Below are positions 40,274 through 51,716 of a stretch of DNA of 64,000 nt, piece after piece. The position numbers and the translations under genes were made by a program. Every line of letters starts with the position of its first letter. Positions within the stretch are counted from its first letter, which is position 1. The notes below the pieces were generated by a model. It ran no database searches, had not been told where the DNA came from, and saw only the letters and a program-made list of their open reading frames with translations. Source of the stretch: Staphylococcus piscifermentans (GTDB taxonomy: Bacteria; Bacillota; Bacilli; Staphylococcales; Staphylococcaceae); NCBI RefSeq assembly GCF_900186985.1, contig NZ_LT906447.1, forward strand, positions 1,302,001-1,366,000, given 5' to 3'.

Positions 40274-40321
40274 GATGAAGTTGAAAAAATTAAAATAGGA
40301 AGATTATGGAGGTTTTTGGAC

Positions 40322-41641
40322 ATGAAAGCAACATGGGAAAAAAAGGAAGGTAACCAAGGCGTATTATCTGTTACCGTTCCAGCTGAAAAAGTAGATCAAG
40401 CAATTGATCAAGCATTCAAGAAAGTAGTTAAACAAGTAAATATTCCTGGTTTCCGTAAAGGAAAAGTACCTCGTCAAATTTTCGAACAACGTTTTGGCGT
40501 GGAAGCTTTATACCAAGATGCAGTAGATATTTTGCTTCCTGAAGCTTATGGTGAAGCAATTGAAGAAACAGGTATCAAACCTGTTGATCAACCAGAAATC
40601 GACGTGACTCAAATCGAAAAAGGCAAAGATTTGAAATTCGATGCAACTGTAACTGTTCAGCCAGAAGTTGAACTTGGTGAATATAAAGGTCTTGAAATTG
40701 AAAAACAAAATGCTGAATTAACTGACGAAGAATTACAAGAAGCAATCGATCATAGTTTAGGTCATTTAGCTGAAATGGTAATTAAAGAAGACGGTGAAGT
40801 TGAAGAAGGCGACACTGTCAATATCGATTTCGACGGTTATGTTGACGGCGAACAATTCGAAGGCGGCCAAGCAGAAGGTTACGATTTAGAAATCGGATCT
40901 GGCATGTTCATTCCTGGCTTTGAAGAACAACTTGTTGGTTTAAAAACTGGTGATGAAAAAGACGTTAAAGTTACATTCCCAGAAGAATACCATGCTGAAG
41001 AACTAGCAGGTAAAGAAGCAACATTCAAAGTTAAAATTAATGAAATCAAATATAAAAACGTTCCAGAATTAGACGATGAAATCGCTAATGAATTAGACTC
41101 TGAAGCTGATAGCGTTGAAGAATATAAAGAAAATCTTCGTAAACGTTTGGCTGAAGAAAAGAAAGTCAAAGCTGAAAACGATGAAAAAGAAGAAGCTATC
41201 AACAAAGCTGTTAACAATGCTTCAGTAGACATTCCTGAAGCTATGATTAATAATGAATTAGATCGTATGATGCAAGAATTTGCACAACGTATCCAACAAT
41301 CTGGTTTAGATCTTGAAACTTACTTCCAAATTTCTGGTCAAGATGAATCTCAATTGAGAGAACAAATGAAAGATGACGCAGAAGAACGCGTCAAAACTAA
41401 CTTAACCTTAACTGCGATTGCAGAAGCAGAAGAAATTGAAGCAACTGAAGAAGATGTTGATAAAGAATTAGAAGCAATGAGCACTCAATTCAACATCTCA
41501 GTAGAAGATATTAAGAAAACTTTAGGCAACACTGATATCGTTAAAGGCGATGTACGTGTTAAAAAAGTAATCGACTTATTATTAGATAAAGCTAAATTAG
41601 TTGAACCTTCAAAAGACGACGAAGAAAAATCAGAAGATTAA
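40322..41641 (+). CDS. tig: Trigger factor
   Basis: Ribosome-bound chaperone and prolyl isomerase that meets nascent chains at the exit tunnel. 439 residues: N-terminal ribosome-binding domain with the signature [13 protein letters not shown]-type PPIase domain (about 160-245, [22 protein letters not shown]), and a helical C-terminal chaperone domain with an acidic tail. The start at 40322 ([11 protein letters not shown]) follows ATGGAGG at good spacing; the longer open frame runs through the promoter. Single-gene unit. Confidence 0.97.
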   Translation: MKATWEKKEGNQGVLSVTVPAEKVDQAIDQAFKKVVKQVNIPGFRKGKVPRQIFEQRFGVEALYQDAVDILLPEAYGEAIEETGIKPVDQPEIDVTQIEKGKDLKFDATVTVQPEVELGEYKGLEIEKQNAELTDEELQEAIDHSLGHLAEMVIKEDGEVEEGDTVNIDFDGYVDGEQFEGGQAEGYDLEIGSGMFIPGFEEQLVGLKTGDEKDVKVTFPEEYHAEELAGKEATFKVKINEIKYKNVPELDDEIANELDSEADSVEEYKENLRKRLAEEKKVKAENDEKEEAINKAVNNASVDIPEAMINNELDRMMQEFAQRIQQSGLDLETYFQISGQDESQLREQMKDDAEERVKTNLTLTAIAEAEEIEATEEDVDKELEAMSTQFNISVEDIKKTLGNTDIVKGDVRVKKVIDLLLDKAKLVEPSKDDEEKSED

Positions 41642-41674
41642 TAATTGAATTGAATCAGATTTATAATTAGACAT

Positions 41675-41716
41675 GTAGAGGGTGAGATAAGTATTATTTA
41701 CTATCTCATCCTCTAC
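41675..41716 (+). terminator. Hairpin after tig
   Basis: GTAGAGG-g-TGAGATA pairs with TATCTCA-t-CCTCTAC around a 12-base loop. The following bases are only moderately T-rich, so termination may be partial. Confidence 0.65.
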
Positions 41717-42004
41717 ACTTGATTTATAATCGGAATAATTCTGATTTGGATTAAGTTGTGTTATAGTAATTGTAAGCAATTTTGTTGCATAAGTTGGCGT
41801 AAATGATATATTCAAATTATGAAATTATATTATCGATACGAGCCATCTTTCCGATGAGATGGGGTGTCTTGATTAAGCTTATTTACCCAAAAGTTTATTA
41901 GAAAGGGATACCCAAAATAGAAATATATAAAGGTTATAAACACATCAATTGAAACATTGAGAGTGTTTTAGTATAGTCTTTATGGAATAGGGGTGTAAAA
42001 AATA
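41717..42004 (+). promoter_or_regulatory. clpX upstream region and promoter
   Basis: The promoter is TTGAAA (41949-41954), 17 bases, TATAGT (41972-41977). Upstream the AT-rich gap holds a small hairpin CCATCT / AGATGG (about 41844-41863). It also has a direct repeat TACCCAAAA (41884-41892 and 41909-41917). No protein gene is visible. The repeat is not the CtsR heptad and I know no regulator for it. Confidence 0.6.
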
Positions 42005-43267
42005 ATGTTCAAATTCAATGAAGATGAAGAAAAATTAAAATGCTCATTCTGTGGTAAGGACCAAGACCAAGTTAAAAAACTTGTTGCAGGCAGCGGTGTC
42101 TACATTTGTAACGAGTGTATTGAGTTATGCTCTGAAATAGTAGAAGAAGAACTTGCTCAAACAGCCACAGAAGAATTCACAGATTTACCGACTCCTAAAG
42201 AAATTATGGATCAATTAAATAACTATGTTATAGGACAAGATAAAGCGAAAAAATCATTGTCTGTTGCTGTTTATAATCACTACAAACGTATCCAACAACT
42301 TGGACCTAAAGATGATGAGGTAGAATTGCAAAAAAGTAATGTTGCCTTAATTGGTCCAACAGGTAGTGGTAAAACATTATTAGCTCAAACACTAGCTAAA
42401 ACGTTAGACGTACCGTTTGCAATTGCCGACGCTACAAGCTTAACTGAAGCAGGTTATGTGGGTGAAGATGTTGAAAACATCTTACTACGCTTAATACAAG
42501 CAGCTGACTTTGATATTGATAAAGCTGAAAAAGGCATTATCTATGTCGATGAAATCGATAAAATTGCACGTAAATCTGAAAATACTTCAATCACACGTGA
42601 TGTATCTGGTGAAGGTGTACAACAAGCCTTGCTTAAAATTTTAGAAGGTACTACTGCAAGTGTACCGCCACAAGGTGGTCGTAAGCATCCAAACCAAGAA
42701 TTTATTCAAATCGATACAACTAATATCTTATTCATCTTAGGTGGTGCCTTTGATGGTATCGACGAAGTTATCAAACGCCGTTTAGGTGAAAAAGTTATCG
42801 GCTTTGCAAGCAATGAAGCAGCTAAATACGACGAAAGTGCACTACTTGAACACATTCGTCCAGAAGATTTGCAATCATACGGATTAATCCCAGAATTTAT
42901 TGGTCGTATTCCAATCGTTGCAAATTTAGAGACATTAGATATCGCTGCGCTAAAAAATATCTTAACTCAGCCTAAGAACGCTTTAGTTAAGCAATACAAA
43001 AAAATGCTTGAGCTAGATCACGTAGAATTAGAATTCACAGAAGAAGCTTTAACTGCAATTGCTGAAAAAGCAATTGAACGTAAAACAGGGGCACGTGGAT
43101 TACGCTCAATTATTGAAGAATCGTTAATCGAAATTATGTATGATATCCCGTCAACAGAAGATGTTGCCAAAGTGGTTATCACTGAAAATACAATCAATAA
43201 CGAATCTAATCCAGATTTATATGACGCTGAAGGTAATGAAGTTAATTTAGAAAAAACATCAGCTTAA
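42005..43267 (+). CDS. clpX: ATP-dependent Clp protease ATPase subunit ClpX
   Basis: Hexameric AAA+ unfoldase that feeds substrates to ClpP. 420 residues: N-terminal zinc domain with C13, C16, C35, C38; Walker A GPTGSGKT (about 117-124); pore loop GYVGEDVEN; Walker [10 protein letters not shown]; sensor GGAFDGID; and the IGF loop (EKVIGFAS) that docks on ClpP. Start ATG behind AATAGGGGTG. Single-gene unit with its own promoter and terminator. Confidence 0.97.
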   Translation: MFKFNEDEEKLKCSFCGKDQDQVKKLVAGSGVYICNECIELCSEIVEEELAQTATEEFTDLPTPKEIMDQLNNYVIGQDKAKKSLSVAVYNHYKRIQQLGPKDDEVELQKSNVALIGPTGSGKTLLAQTLAKTLDVPFAIADATSLTEAGYVGEDVENILLRLIQAADFDIDKAEKGIIYVDEIDKIARKSENTSITRDVSGEGVQQALLKILEGTTASVPPQGGRKHPNQEFIQIDTTNILFILGGAFDGIDEVIKRRLGEKVIGFASNEAAKYDESALLEHIRPEDLQSYGLIPEFIGRIPIVANLETLDIAALKNILTQPKNALVKQYKKMLELDHVELEFTEEALTAIAEKAIERKTGARGLRSIIEESLIEIMYDIPSTEDVAKVVITENTINNESNPDLYDAEGNEVNLEKTSA

Positions 43268-43283
43268 TTGATAATTTGAAGCT

Positions 43284-43327
43284 ACACTCCGAATTACTCA
43301 ATCATGAGTAGTTTGGGGTGTTTTTTG
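43284..43327 (+). terminator. Terminator of clpX
   Basis: ACAC-t-CC-g-AA-t-TACTC pairs with GAGTA-g-TT-t-GG-g-GTGT, followed by TTTTTTG. Confidence 0.85.
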
Positions 43328-43415
43328 TTTTACAAAAAAATATCAAAACTCTGTAAAATTCTGATATAATATAACGCGACTAAGATAAGAATTACTAAAA
43401 GAAAAGAGGGAGAAA

Positions 43416-44003
43416 ATGGAAGTAAATCCTAATAATATTGAATTATTGATAAGTGCTGTAAAGCCAGATCAATATCCTGAGACGGGTTTAGAAGAAGTGG
43501 CATTAAGCGGCCGTTCTAATGTAGGTAAATCTACTTTTATCAACAGCATGATAGGCCGAAAAAATATGGCGCGTACTTCTCAACAGCCAGGCAAAACGCA
43601 AACTTTAAATTTTTATAATATAGATGATCAGCTGGTTTTTGTAGATGTGCCAGGTTATGGCTATGCGAAAGTAAGTAAAACACAACGCGAGCAGTTTGGA
43701 AAAATGATTGAAAAGTACATTACACAACGTGAACAATTAAAATTAGTCATCCAATTAATCGACATTAGACATAACCCTACTGAAGACGATATTTTAATGT
43801 ACGATTTCTTAAAATATTATGAGCTGCCTGTGTTGGTTATTGCTACGAAAGAAGACAAAATTGCTAAAGGTAAAATTCAAAAGCATCTTAAAGCAATCAA
43901 AGAGCGCCTAGAACTTGAAGAAGAAGATACAATTATAAGCTATTCATCAATTAATAACAAAAATCAGCAGACGATTTGGAATGCAATTCAACGTTATTTA
44001 TAA
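43416..44003 (+). CDS. engB: Ribosome biogenesis GTPase EngB/YsxC
   Basis: Small GTPase needed for 50S subunit assembly, 195 residues. G1 GRSNVGKS (32-39), the G2 Thr region [13 protein letters not shown]3 DVPGYG (77-82), G4 TKEDK (about 144-148) and a serine-rich G5 (SYSSINN). AAGAGGGAGAAA precedes ATG. In bacilli and staphylococci it sits just after clpX or lon and before hemA, as here. Confidence 0.95.
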   Translation: MEVNPNNIELLISAVKPDQYPETGLEEVALSGRSNVGKSTFINSMIGRKNMARTSQQPGKTQTLNFYNIDDQLVFVDVPGYGYAKVSKTQREQFGKMIEKYITQREQLKLVIQLIDIRHNPTEDDILMYDFLKYYELPVLVIATKEDKIAKGKIQKHLKAIKERLELEEEDTIISYSSINNKNQQTIWNAIQRYL

Positions 44004-44197
44004 TAATTATTACATGATAAAATTATAATGAAGAGCATGCTTTAATTATACTAAAAGTGGGGAAAGCTTAAATAACAACGAATTTAGCATTATTTATAAT
44101 TTTCAACAAGAAGATTTGACATTTTTATGACAACAAAGATATGTGATAGGAGAAATTTGACGAAATTATGAATGAAATATTTGCTAGATTAGAATAT

Positions 44198-44262
44198 TTA
44201 TAATTAATGTGGATTGATAACTTTATGGTTGTCACATGTGTGTTATAATATGAGTATTGTCA
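44198..44262 (+). promoter_or_regulatory. hemA operon promoter region
   Basis: Extended -10 TGTTATAAT (44241-44249). Flanking it are two TTGTCA hexamers (44229-44234 and 44257-44262). Upstream, TTATAATTAATGTGG (44198-44212) matches the PerR box TTATAATTATTATAA at about 11 of 15 positions, nearly all in the left half. The rest of the 280-base gap after engB is AT-rich without a credible gene. Confidence 0.4.
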
Positions 44263-44283
44263 ATAGTATGGAGGGCGTTATAA

Positions 44284-45621
44284 ATGCATATAATTGCGAT
44301 TAGCATCAACCATCGTACCGCAGATGTAGCACTTAGAGAAAAAGTTGCTTTCAAAGCTGATGCCATACGTGAATCACATATGGACTTATTTGAAACTAAG
44401 TCGATATTAGAAAATGTTATTTTATCAACTTGCAACCGCACAGAGGTTTATGCGGTAGCAGACCAAATTCACACAGGACGTTACTACATCCAACGCTTTT
44501 TAGCACGTAAATTCGGTTTAGAAGTTGAAGAAATCAAAGCAATGTCAGAAGCTTTGGTAGGGGATGAAGCGGTAGAGCATTTATTCAGAGTGACATCTGG
44601 ACTAGATTCAATTGTGTTGGGGGAAACGCAAATTCTAGGACAAATGCGTGATGCATTCTTTATTGCTCAAGAAGAAGGTACGACTGGTACAATTTTTAAT
44701 CATTTATTTAAACAAGCGGTTACATTTGCTAAACGTGCGCATCATGAAACAGATATCGCAGACAATGCGGTCAGTGTATCATATGCTGCAGTTGAATTAG
44801 CTAAAAAAGTATTTGGAAATTTAAAATCACAACATGCAGTAATTATTGGCGCTGGAGAAATGAGTGAGCTTTCATTGCTTAATCTTCTAGGCTCTGGTCT
44901 TGATAACATTACAGTTGTGAATAGAACTAAAGAACGTGCACAACAACTTGCTGAGAAACATCAAACAAATTATGCAGACATCAATGAATTAGATGAATTA
45001 CTTGTGAATGCAGACATTGTAATCAGTTCAACAAGTGCACAAAACTATATTATTACTCAAGATATGATGAACAAAGTTTTAAGAAAACGTCGTCATGAGC
45101 CTATGGTCTTAATCGATATAGCGGTACCTAGAGATATCGATCCTGCAATCGAATCTGATATGAATATCTTTAATTATGATATTGATGATTTGAAAGGATT
45201 AGTAGATGCTAACCTTAGAGAACGTGAAGCAGCTGCTGCACAAATTGCTGACCAAATTCCAACAGAAATTAATGAACATAATGATTGGGTCAATATGTTA
45301 GGTGTTGTTCCTGTTATCCGTGCACTTCGTGAAAAAGCCATGAATATACAACAAGATACCATGGCGAGTATCGACCGTAAATTACCGGATTTAAGCGAAC
45401 GTGAACGCAAGGTTATATCTAAACATACTAAAAGCATCATTAACCAAATGTTGAAAGATCCTATTAAACAGGCTAAAGAATTGAGTAACGATAAGAATAG
45501 CAGTGAAAAATTAGAGCTGTTTCAAAACATTTTTGATATTGAAGCTGAAAGTGAATACAAAAAAAGTCTAGAGAAAAAAGAACGTAAACTCTCGGCACGA
45601 CATATTTTAGGTTTTGAATAA
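44284..45621 (+). CDS. hemA: Glutamyl-tRNA reductase
   Basis: First committed step of C5 haem synthesis, reducing Glu-tRNA(Glu) to glutamate-1-semialdehyde with NADPH. 445 residues: catalytic C50 in [16 protein letters not shown], the NADPH domain [10 protein letters not shown], and a C-terminal dimerisation helix bundle. GGAGGGCG precedes ATG. First gene of hemAXCDBL. Confidence 0.97.
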   Translation: MHIIAISINHRTADVALREKVAFKADAIRESHMDLFETKSILENVILSTCNRTEVYAVADQIHTGRYYIQRFLARKFGLEVEEIKAMSEALVGDEAVEHLFRVTSGLDSIVLGETQILGQMRDAFFIAQEEGTTGTIFNHLFKQAVTFAKRAHHETDIADNAVSVSYAAVELAKKVFGNLKSQHAVIIGAGEMSELSLLNLLGSGLDNITVVNRTKERAQQLAEKHQTNYADINELDELLVNADIVISSTSAQNYIITQDMMNKVLRKRRHEPMVLIDIAVPRDIDPAIESDMNIFNYDIDDLKGLVDANLREREAAAAQIADQIPTEINEHNDWVNMLGVVPVIRALREKAMNIQQDTMASIDRKLPDLSERERKVISKHTKSIINQMLKDPIKQAKELSNDKNSSEKLELFQNIFDIEAESEYKKSLEKKERKLSARHILGFE

Positions 45622-45643
45622 ACAGCCTTAGTATGGTGATGAT

Positions 45644-46468
45644 ATGCAAGATGTATTTTTCGTACGTTTCCATGAAATAACGTTGCTGATTTATTTACTT
45701 AGTATTTCTTGCTATTTTTATGATTTCTTCAAAAAGAATCATAAAATTAGAATGGTAGGTTTCTACACTTTGGGGATTGTTTGGTTGTGTCAAACAATCT
45801 CTTTATCTTTATATATCAATAGTATACATGCAGTCCCTTTAGGTTCAGTTTTTGATGTATTCTATTTTTTAAATTGGCTGATACTCTCGATTTCGATAGT
45901 CATCAGCGTTGTGAAGCAACTTGATTTTTCAATCTTTTTATTTAATACAATCGGCTTTATAGTAATGGCAATTCATACTTTCCGCCCAAATGAGTCATTT
46001 ATACGTCATGCTGAATTTAATGTGAATCATGAGTTATTAATCATTCATGTTTCGTTAGCTATTATCAGTTATGCGCTCTTTTCATTAGCTTTTGTAAACG
46101 GTGCGCTGTATATCCTTCAGTATCGCAATCTTAAACAAAAGCATTTTGATCAGAAGTATTTTAGAATAGGCAGTGTCTTCAGTTTAGAAAAGATTATGTT
46201 TTATTCAACGCTCATAGGTTTAATTATTCTTATAATCGGTGTTATTCTAGGAGCGCAATGGGGATTTCAGACAATCGGTCTTAAAATACTCTTCGATCCC
46301 AAAGTAATTTCATCTATTATTATTATGATTTGCTATGTCGTATACATTATTATTAGAACTAAGAGATTAGTGAGTCCATTGAATTATGTATTATTCAATA
46401 TGCTGATATATATGTTAAGTATGTTTAATTTAATGTTTATATCTCACTTTCCGAATTTCTTTGGTTAG
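45644..46468 (+). CDS. hemX: HemX membrane protein, cytochrome c assembly family
   Basis: 274-residue integral membrane protein with about eight hydrophobic segments, related to the CcsA/ResC cytochrome assembly family (GAQWGF resembles the WWD-like region). In B. subtilis HemX lowers the level of HemA, so it acts as a negative modulator of haem synthesis; the same role is inferred from position. The ribosome binding site TGGTGATGAT is weak, consistent with low expression inside the operon. Confidence 0.9.
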   Translation: MQDVFFVRFHEITLLIYLLSISCYFYDFFKKNHKIRMVGFYTLGIVWLCQTISLSLYINSIHAVPLGSVFDVFYFLNWLILSISIVISVVKQLDFSIFLFNTIGFIVMAIHTFRPNESFIRHAEFNVNHELLIIHVSLAIISYALFSLAFVNGALYILQYRNLKQKHFDQKYFRIGSVFSLEKIMFYSTLIGLIILIIGVILGAQWGFQTIGLKILFDPKVISSIIIMICYVVYIIIRTKRLVSPLNYVLFNMLIYMLSMFNLMFISHFPNFFG

Positions 46469-46499
46469 TGAGTGACCAGATTGAAACGGAGGAATGAGC

Positions 46500-47426
46500 A
46501 TGCGTAAGCTTGTAGTAGGTTCGCGCAGAAGTAAATTAGCATTGACGCAAAGCCGTCAATTCATAGAAAAGTTAAAAGAAGCTGAGCCTGGCTTAGAAAT
46601 AGAAATAAAAGAAATTGTCACTAAAGGTGATCGTATCGTAGACAAGCAATTGTCTAAAGTTGGAGGTAAAGGCTTATTTGTAAAAGAAATCCAACAAGAA
46701 TTGTTTGACCATGAAATAGATATGGCAATACATTCATTAAAAGATGTCCCAAGCGAATTGCCTGAAGGATTAACTTTAGGGTGTATACCAGATAGAGAAA
46801 TTCCTTTTGATGCATTTATTTCCAAAAATCATGTTCAATTAGCAGATTTACCTGATGGAAGTATTGTAGGAACAAGTTCTCTTCGCAGAGGTGCTCAAAT
46901 TCTCGCTAAATATCCGAATTTAGAAATTAAATGGATTAGAGGTAATATTGATACGCGCCTAAGCAAATTAGAAACTGACGATTATGATGCGATTATTTTA
47001 GCTGCTGCTGGTTTACGCAGAATGGGCTGGTCAGACGATATCGTTACTGAATATCTTGATCCTGAGCTGCTCTTGCCTGCAATCGGTCAAGGAGCGCTTG
47101 GAATTGAGTGTCGTAGTGATGATACTGATTTATTAGAATTACTGAAAAAAGTTCATAATCAAGACGTTGCTGAATGTGTAACGGCTGAACGTACATTTTT
47201 AAAAGAAATGAATGGAAGTTGCCAAGTACCAATCGGCGGTTATGCCACTAAAGATGATAATGACCGTCTTTCATTTACGGGATTAATTATGTCAACAGAT
47301 GGCAAAGAACGTTATGAACAAACAGCTACAGGAAACGATCCAGTAGAATTAGGCAAAGAAGTAAGTAATATCTTAAAAGAACAAGGTGCAAAAGAAATTA
47401 TCGATGCACTGAATGAAGAGTCTTAA
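46500..47426 (+). CDS. hemC: Porphobilinogen deaminase
   Basis: Joins four porphobilinogens into hydroxymethylbilane, 308 residues. The dipyrromethane cofactor Cys is C241 ([12 protein letters not shown]); arginine-rich substrate motifs include [10 protein letters not shown] and RGNIDTRL. Start ATG at 46500 has GGAGG seven bases upstream; the ATG two codons earlier is only one base from that site and so is unlikely. Third gene of the operon. Confidence 0.97.
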   Translation: MRKLVVGSRRSKLALTQSRQFIEKLKEAEPGLEIEIKEIVTKGDRIVDKQLSKVGGKGLFVKEIQQELFDHEIDMAIHSLKDVPSELPEGLTLGCIPDREIPFDAFISKNHVQLADLPDGSIVGTSSLRRGAQILAKYPNLEIKWIRGNIDTRLSKLETDDYDAIILAAAGLRRMGWSDDIVTEYLDPELLLPAIGQGALGIECRSDDTDLLELLKKVHNQDVAECVTAERTFLKEMNGSCQVPIGGYATKDDNDRLSFTGLIMSTDGKERYEQTATGNDPVELGKEVSNILKEQGAKEIIDALNEES

Positions 47427-47452
47427 TTCATAAACATCGGAGTTGAGTATCA

Positions 47453-48142
47453 ATGGCAGCACCTGTGATTATGACACAAACCAGCAATTTAAATGAAAAC
47501 GTTGAAGAAGTAATTCATTTGCCTTTCATTAGATTGAAAAAGTTATCATTTAATCAAGAACTGTTAAATGACCATTATGATTGGATTATTTTTTCCTCTA
47601 AAAATGCAGTGAAATTTTTCAATGAATATTATCCAAAGGTTGATGTGAGTCATGTAGCGGCAATCGGTGAGAAGACCAAGAAGTATTGTAATCAGAGAGA
47701 CATTACGGTGGATTTCTTTCCTGAAAATTTCTCACAAGAAGGATTTATAAATGAATTTACAGTGAATAAGGATAGTAGGATATTGATTCCTAGCAGTGCG
47801 GCTGCACGCCCTTTACTACAAACTAAACTTCAAGAACAGGATGCCGAAGTCGTTAAAATAGATTTATATGAACCTGAGGCTTACACTGAGAATATAGAAC
47901 AAGCTATTTCATTATTAAAAAGAGGACTTGCAAGCGGAATCGCATTTGCAAGTTCCTCTGCTGCCGATTATTTTTTTGAGGAAGCTGAAGAGGCAAATTT
48001 AGGTGCAAATTATATGTATTATGCAATTGGTAAGCCCACCTTTGAAAAAATAAAGCAGTTTGGTTTTAAAGCTGAAATAGCGAATGAACAAACTATTGAT
48101 GGATTGTTAAACATTATTAAAGAAAGTAGGAATCGTAAATGA
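47453..48142 (+). CDS. hemD: Uroporphyrinogen-III synthase
   Basis: Closes hydroxymethylbilane with inversion of ring D. This family is poorly conserved. The 229-residue size, [13 protein letters not shown] near 45-57, [14 protein letters not shown], and [13 protein letters not shown] match the two-domain HemD pattern, and it lies between hemC and hemB. CGGAGTTGAGTATCA precedes ATG. Overlaps hemB by four bases. Confidence 0.93.
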   Translation: MAAPVIMTQTSNLNENVEEVIHLPFIRLKKLSFNQELLNDHYDWIIFSSKNAVKFFNEYYPKVDVSHVAAIGEKTKKYCNQRDITVDFFPENFSQEGFINEFTVNKDSRILIPSSAAARPLLQTKLQEQDAEVVKIDLYEPEAYTENIEQAISLLKRGLASGIAFASSSAADYFFEEAEEANLGANYMYYAIGKPTFEKIKQFGFKAEIANEQTIDGLLNIIKESRNRK

Positions 48143-49122
48143 GTTTTGATAGACATAGAAGACTACGTGCAAATAAAACAATTCGTAGCCTTGTCAGAGA
48201 AAATCACGTTAGAAAAGAAGATTTGATTTATCCAATATTTGTAGTGGAAAGAGATAACGTTAAAGAAGAAATTCCTTCCATGCCGGGTATTTACCAAATC
48301 AGCTTGAATCGTTTGGATGAAGAATTGAAAGAAGCTTATGATCTAGGTATCAGAGGCGTGATGTTCTTTGGTGTTCCAAATGAAAAAGATTCCGTTGGTA
48401 CTGGTGCATATGCACATGAAGGTATTGTTCAAAAAGCAACACGTAAATCTAAACAATTATATCCGGATATGTTAGTGATTGCGGATACTTGTTTATGTGA
48501 ATATACAGACCATGGCCATTGTGGTTTGATTGATGAACATACACATGATGTTGATAATGATAAATCCTTACCTTTGCTTGTTAAAACAGCTGTCTCTCAA
48601 GTTGAAGCAGGCGCAGATATTATCGCCCCAAGTAATATGATGGATGGTTTCGTTACTGAAATCAGAAAAGGATTAGATGAAGCGGGATATTATAATATTC
48701 CTATTATGAGTTACGGTATTAAATATGCATCAAGTTTCTACGGTCCATTCCGTGATGCTGCTGAATCTGCACCATCATTCGGTGACCGCAAAACATATCA
48801 AATGGACCCTTCAAACCGTCGCGAAGCATTGTTAGAATTAGAAAGCGACTTGCATGAAGGTGCGGATATGATAATTGTCAAACCAGCATTAAGTTTCTTA
48901 GACATTATCAGAGATGTCAGAGAAAGAACCAACGTGCCTGTTATTGCATACAACGTAAGTGGTGAGTATAGTATGACTAAAGCAGCTGCTATGCAAGGTT
49001 GGATTAACGAAGAACAAATTGTGATGGAACAAATGACTTCTATGAAACGCGCAGGCGCTGATATGATTATCACTTATTTCTCAAAAGATATTTGTCGTTA
49101 TTTAGATCAGAAGGAGGATTAA
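48139..49122 (+). CDS. hemB: Delta-aminolevulinic acid dehydratase
   Basis: Condenses two aminolevulinates into porphobilinogen, 327 residues. Schiff-base lysines K195 ([12 protein letters not shown]) and K248 (IIVKPA). The metal site is the cysteine form C118, C120, C128 ([13 protein letters not shown]), so a zinc enzyme. The start overlaps the hemD stop (ATGA). One base separates its stop from the hemL start. Confidence 0.97.
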   Translation: MSFDRHRRLRANKTIRSLVRENHVRKEDLIYPIFVVERDNVKEEIPSMPGIYQISLNRLDEELKEAYDLGIRGVMFFGVPNEKDSVGTGAYAHEGIVQKATRKSKQLYPDMLVIADTCLCEYTDHGHCGLIDEHTHDVDNDKSLPLLVKTAVSQVEAGADIIAPSNMMDGFVTEIRKGLDEAGYYNIPIMSYGIKYASSFYGPFRDAAESAPSFGDRKTYQMDPSNRREALLELESDLHEGADMIIVKPALSFLDIIRDVRERTNVPVIAYNVSGEYSMTKAAAMQGWINEEQIVMEQMTSMKRAGADMIITYFSKDICRYLDQKED

Positions 49123-49123
49123 G

Positions 49124-50413
49124 ATGGGTTACGAAAAATCTATTGAAGCCTATAAGAAAGCAGAAAAATTAATGCCAGGCGGGGTGAATAGTCCTGTCCG
49201 AGCTTTTAAATCTGTAGATATGCCAGCAATTTTTATGGACCACGGTAAAGGTTCTAAAATTTACGATATTGATGGCAATGAATATATTGACTATGTACTC
49301 AGCTGGGGTCCGTTAATTCTTGGGCATGAGAATCCCCAAGTCATTGAAAACTTGCATAAAGCAGTAGATAAAGGTACGAGTTTTGGTGCTTCAACTTTAG
49401 AAGAAATTAAACTTGCTGAATTAGTAATTGACCGCGTTCCTTCTATTGAAAAAGTAAGAATGGTATCTTCTGGTACAGAAGCTACACAAGATACGATTCG
49501 TCTTGCACGCGGATACACAGGTCGAGATAAAATTGTTAAATTCGAAGGTTGCTATCATGGTCATAGTGACTCATTGTTAATTAAAGCTGGATCTGGTGTG
49601 GCAACTTTAGGTTTGCCAGACTCTCCAGGTGTTCCTGAAGGTACAGCTAAAAGTACAATCACAGTTCCATACAATGACCTAGATGCTATCCGTAAAGCAT
49701 TTGAATTATATGGCGATGATATTGCAGGAGTGATTGTAGAACCTGTAGCAGGCAATATGGGAGTAGTACCTCCGATTGAAGGCTTCTTGCAAGGTTTACG
49801 TGATATCACTAACGAATATGGTTCTCTATTGATTTTCGATGAAGTCATGACTGGCTTCAGAGTCGGCTACAATTGTGCACAAGGCTACTTTGACGTTATG
49901 CCTGATTTAACTTGTCTTGGTAAAGTTATTGGAGGCGGACTTCCTGTAGGTGCCTTTGGTGGTAAAAAAGAAATCATGGATAAAATTGCTCCTGTAGGTA
50001 CGATTTACCAAGCAGGTACTTTATCAGGTAACCCACTTGCAATGACAAGCGGTTATGAAACATTAAGCCAATTAACTCCTGAAAGTTATGAATACTTTAA
50101 TGAATTAGGAGATATGTTAGAAGAAGGCTTGAAAAAAGTAGCTGCCAAACATAATGTACCGATGACAGTAAACAGAGCAGGCTCTATGATTGGTTATTTC
50201 TTAAATGATGGTCCTGTTACAAACTTTGAACAAGCAAACCAAAGTGACTTAGAATTATTCAGTGAAATGTATCGTGAAATGGCAAATGAGGGTGTTTTCT
50301 TACCACCATCTCAATTTGAAGGTACATTCTTATCAACTGCTCACACTAAAGAAGATATTGAACGTACAATTGCAGCATTTGATAAAGCTTTTGAAAAAGT
50401 TGCAAATAAATAA
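49124..50413 (+). CDS. hemL: Glutamate-1-semialdehyde 2,1-aminomutase
   Basis: PLP enzyme converting glutamate semialdehyde to 5-aminolevulinate, 429 residues. PLP lysine K267 ([17 protein letters not shown]), [27 protein letters not shown] and [25 protein letters not shown] precedes ATG and overlaps the hemB end. Last gene of hemAXCDBL. Confidence 0.97.
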   Translation: MGYEKSIEAYKKAEKLMPGGVNSPVRAFKSVDMPAIFMDHGKGSKIYDIDGNEYIDYVLSWGPLILGHENPQVIENLHKAVDKGTSFGASTLEEIKLAELVIDRVPSIEKVRMVSSGTEATQDTIRLARGYTGRDKIVKFEGCYHGHSDSLLIKAGSGVATLGLPDSPGVPEGTAKSTITVPYNDLDAIRKAFELYGDDIAGVIVEPVAGNMGVVPPIEGFLQGLRDITNEYGSLLIFDEVMTGFRVGYNCAQGYFDVMPDLTCLGKVIGGGLPVGAFGGKKEIMDKIAPVGTIYQAGTLSGNPLAMTSGYETLSQLTPESYEYFNELGDMLEEGLKKVAAKHNVPMTVNRAGSMIGYFLNDGPVTNFEQANQSDLELFSEMYREMANEGVFLPPSQFEGTFLSTAHTKEDIERTIAAFDKAFEKVANK

Positions 50414-50439
50414 TGAATTAAAATGAATATTAAAATAAT

Positions 50440-50471
50440 AAAAGTACATGCCGATAGGTATGTACTTTTAT
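50440..50471 (+). terminator. Terminator of hemAXCDBL
   Basis: AAAAGTACAT-g-CC pairs with GG-t-ATGTACTTTT around GATA, followed by ATTATG. Confidence 0.8.
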
Positions 50472-50559
50472 TATGATACAATTTAGTAACGATACGTAAT
50501 GAAAAATGTTATTATTAACGTAGCAAAAGTGAAGTCAGGGCCAAAGGGTAGTGATAAAA

Positions 50560-51636
50560 GTGAATAAAAAATGGTTTAATAATATAATTGTATTATTATT
50601 AGCAGTAATAATCAGTTTGGTTTTTTCGGCTTTGCATATTATGTTGCCGTTTATGTTTGGACCAATTGTTGCGAGTATCATTTGTATCAGAGTCTTTAAA
50701 ATGGATATTCAATGGCCATTTTGGATCAGTCAGCTTGGGTTGATTTTACTTGGGGTACAAATCGGTTCAACGTTTACAAAGACCGTTGTGAATGATATCA
50801 CTCAAAACTGGTTCTCAATTGTTTTGGTCACAGTTTTACTACTAGTATTAGCTATTTTAATTGCTTATTTCTTTAAAAAGATAGCACGAGTCAACACTGA
50901 AACAGCGTTGTTAAGTGTAATTCCAGGCGCATTAAGTCAAATGTTGATTATGGCTGAAGAAGATAAAAGAGCAAATATTTTAGTTGTAAGTTTGACTCAA
51001 ACTTCGCGGATTATTTTTGTGGTGATCTTAATCCCGATGCTTTCTTATTTTATGTCTAGTGGGAATTCAGAAGGCGGCGCAGCGAAAGCAGTAAAATTAA
51101 AACCGCTCAGTGAAGCACTTTCGATTTGGCAAGTTGTCTTTTTAATTATAGCGGTAGCAGTGGTTTATATTGTGATGGATAAAATTAATTTTCCTACAAA
51201 ACAATTATTAGCTCCTATTGTCGTTTTAATTGCATGGAATATGGTTACCAATGCTACTTTTACTTTAGATAATTACCTTATTGCAGGCGCACAAGTTGCC
51301 TACATGATACGCATTGGTATACAAATTTCTAAATTATTGAGTGATTTAAAGGGCAGAGTTGCCGTTGCCATTGCCTTTCAAAATGTAATGTTGATTTTAT
51401 GTGCGGGAATTATGGTATACTTCGTGCATTTATTAAATCATATGTCACTCAATGATTTATTCTTGGGGGCAGCTCCTGGCGGTATGAGTCAAATCGTACT
51501 GGTAGCTTTAGAAACCCATGCGGATGTGGCGATTATCTCTAGTTTCCATATCTTTAGAATTTTCTTCATCTTATTCTTAATTGCACCAGCAATTAAATAC
51601 TTCTTAAATTACACAGAACGTGCTGCTAAAAAATAG
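50560..51636 (+). CDS. AbrB-family (TIGR03082-like) membrane protein
   Basis: 358-residue polytopic membrane protein with about ten hydrophobic segments. Despite the family name it is not related to the DNA-binding AbrB. An internal duplication is visible: ALLSVIPGALSQMLIMAEE (about 120-138) and LFLGAAPGGMSQIVLVALE (about 305-323), each after a segment like GVQIGS or GIQISK. Substrate unknown. GTG at 50560 is preferred over GTG at 50551 because AAAGGG lies eleven and not two bases upstream. It is convergent with pcp. Confidence 0.78.
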   Translation: MNKKWFNNIIVLLLAVIISLVFSALHIMLPFMFGPIVASIICIRVFKMDIQWPFWISQLGLILLGVQIGSTFTKTVVNDITQNWFSIVLVTVLLLVLAILIAYFFKKIARVNTETALLSVIPGALSQMLIMAEEDKRANILVVSLTQTSRIIFVVILIPMLSYFMSSGNSEGGAAKAVKLKPLSEALSIWQVVFLIIAVAVVYIVMDKINFPTKQLLAPIVVLIAWNMVTNATFTLDNYLIAGAQVAYMIRIGIQISKLLSDLKGRVAVAIAFQNVMLILCAGIMVYFVHLLNHMSLNDLFLGAAPGGMSQIVLVALETHADVAIISSFHIFRIFFILFLIAPAIKYFLNYTERAAKK

Positions 51637-51672
51637 GTATAGAAATATTTAGTGTAAAATTTAGAGCGTGAA

Positions 51673-51710
51673 ACAAGGGCTTGGAACAAACTTATGTTCC
51701 AAGCCCTTGT
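51673..51710. terminator. Bidirectional terminator, AbrB-like gene and pcp
   Basis: ACAAGGGCTTGGAACA pairs perfectly (16 bp) with TGTTCCAAGCCCTTGT around a 6-base loop, between convergent genes. Confidence 0.88.
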
Positions 51711-51716
51711 TCTCTC

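Noticed and set aside
44150-44206. Micro-frame of 11 residues (MNEIFARLEYL) before hemA
   Set aside because: The nearest AGGAG is about 15 bases away, too far, and nothing suggests a leader peptide.
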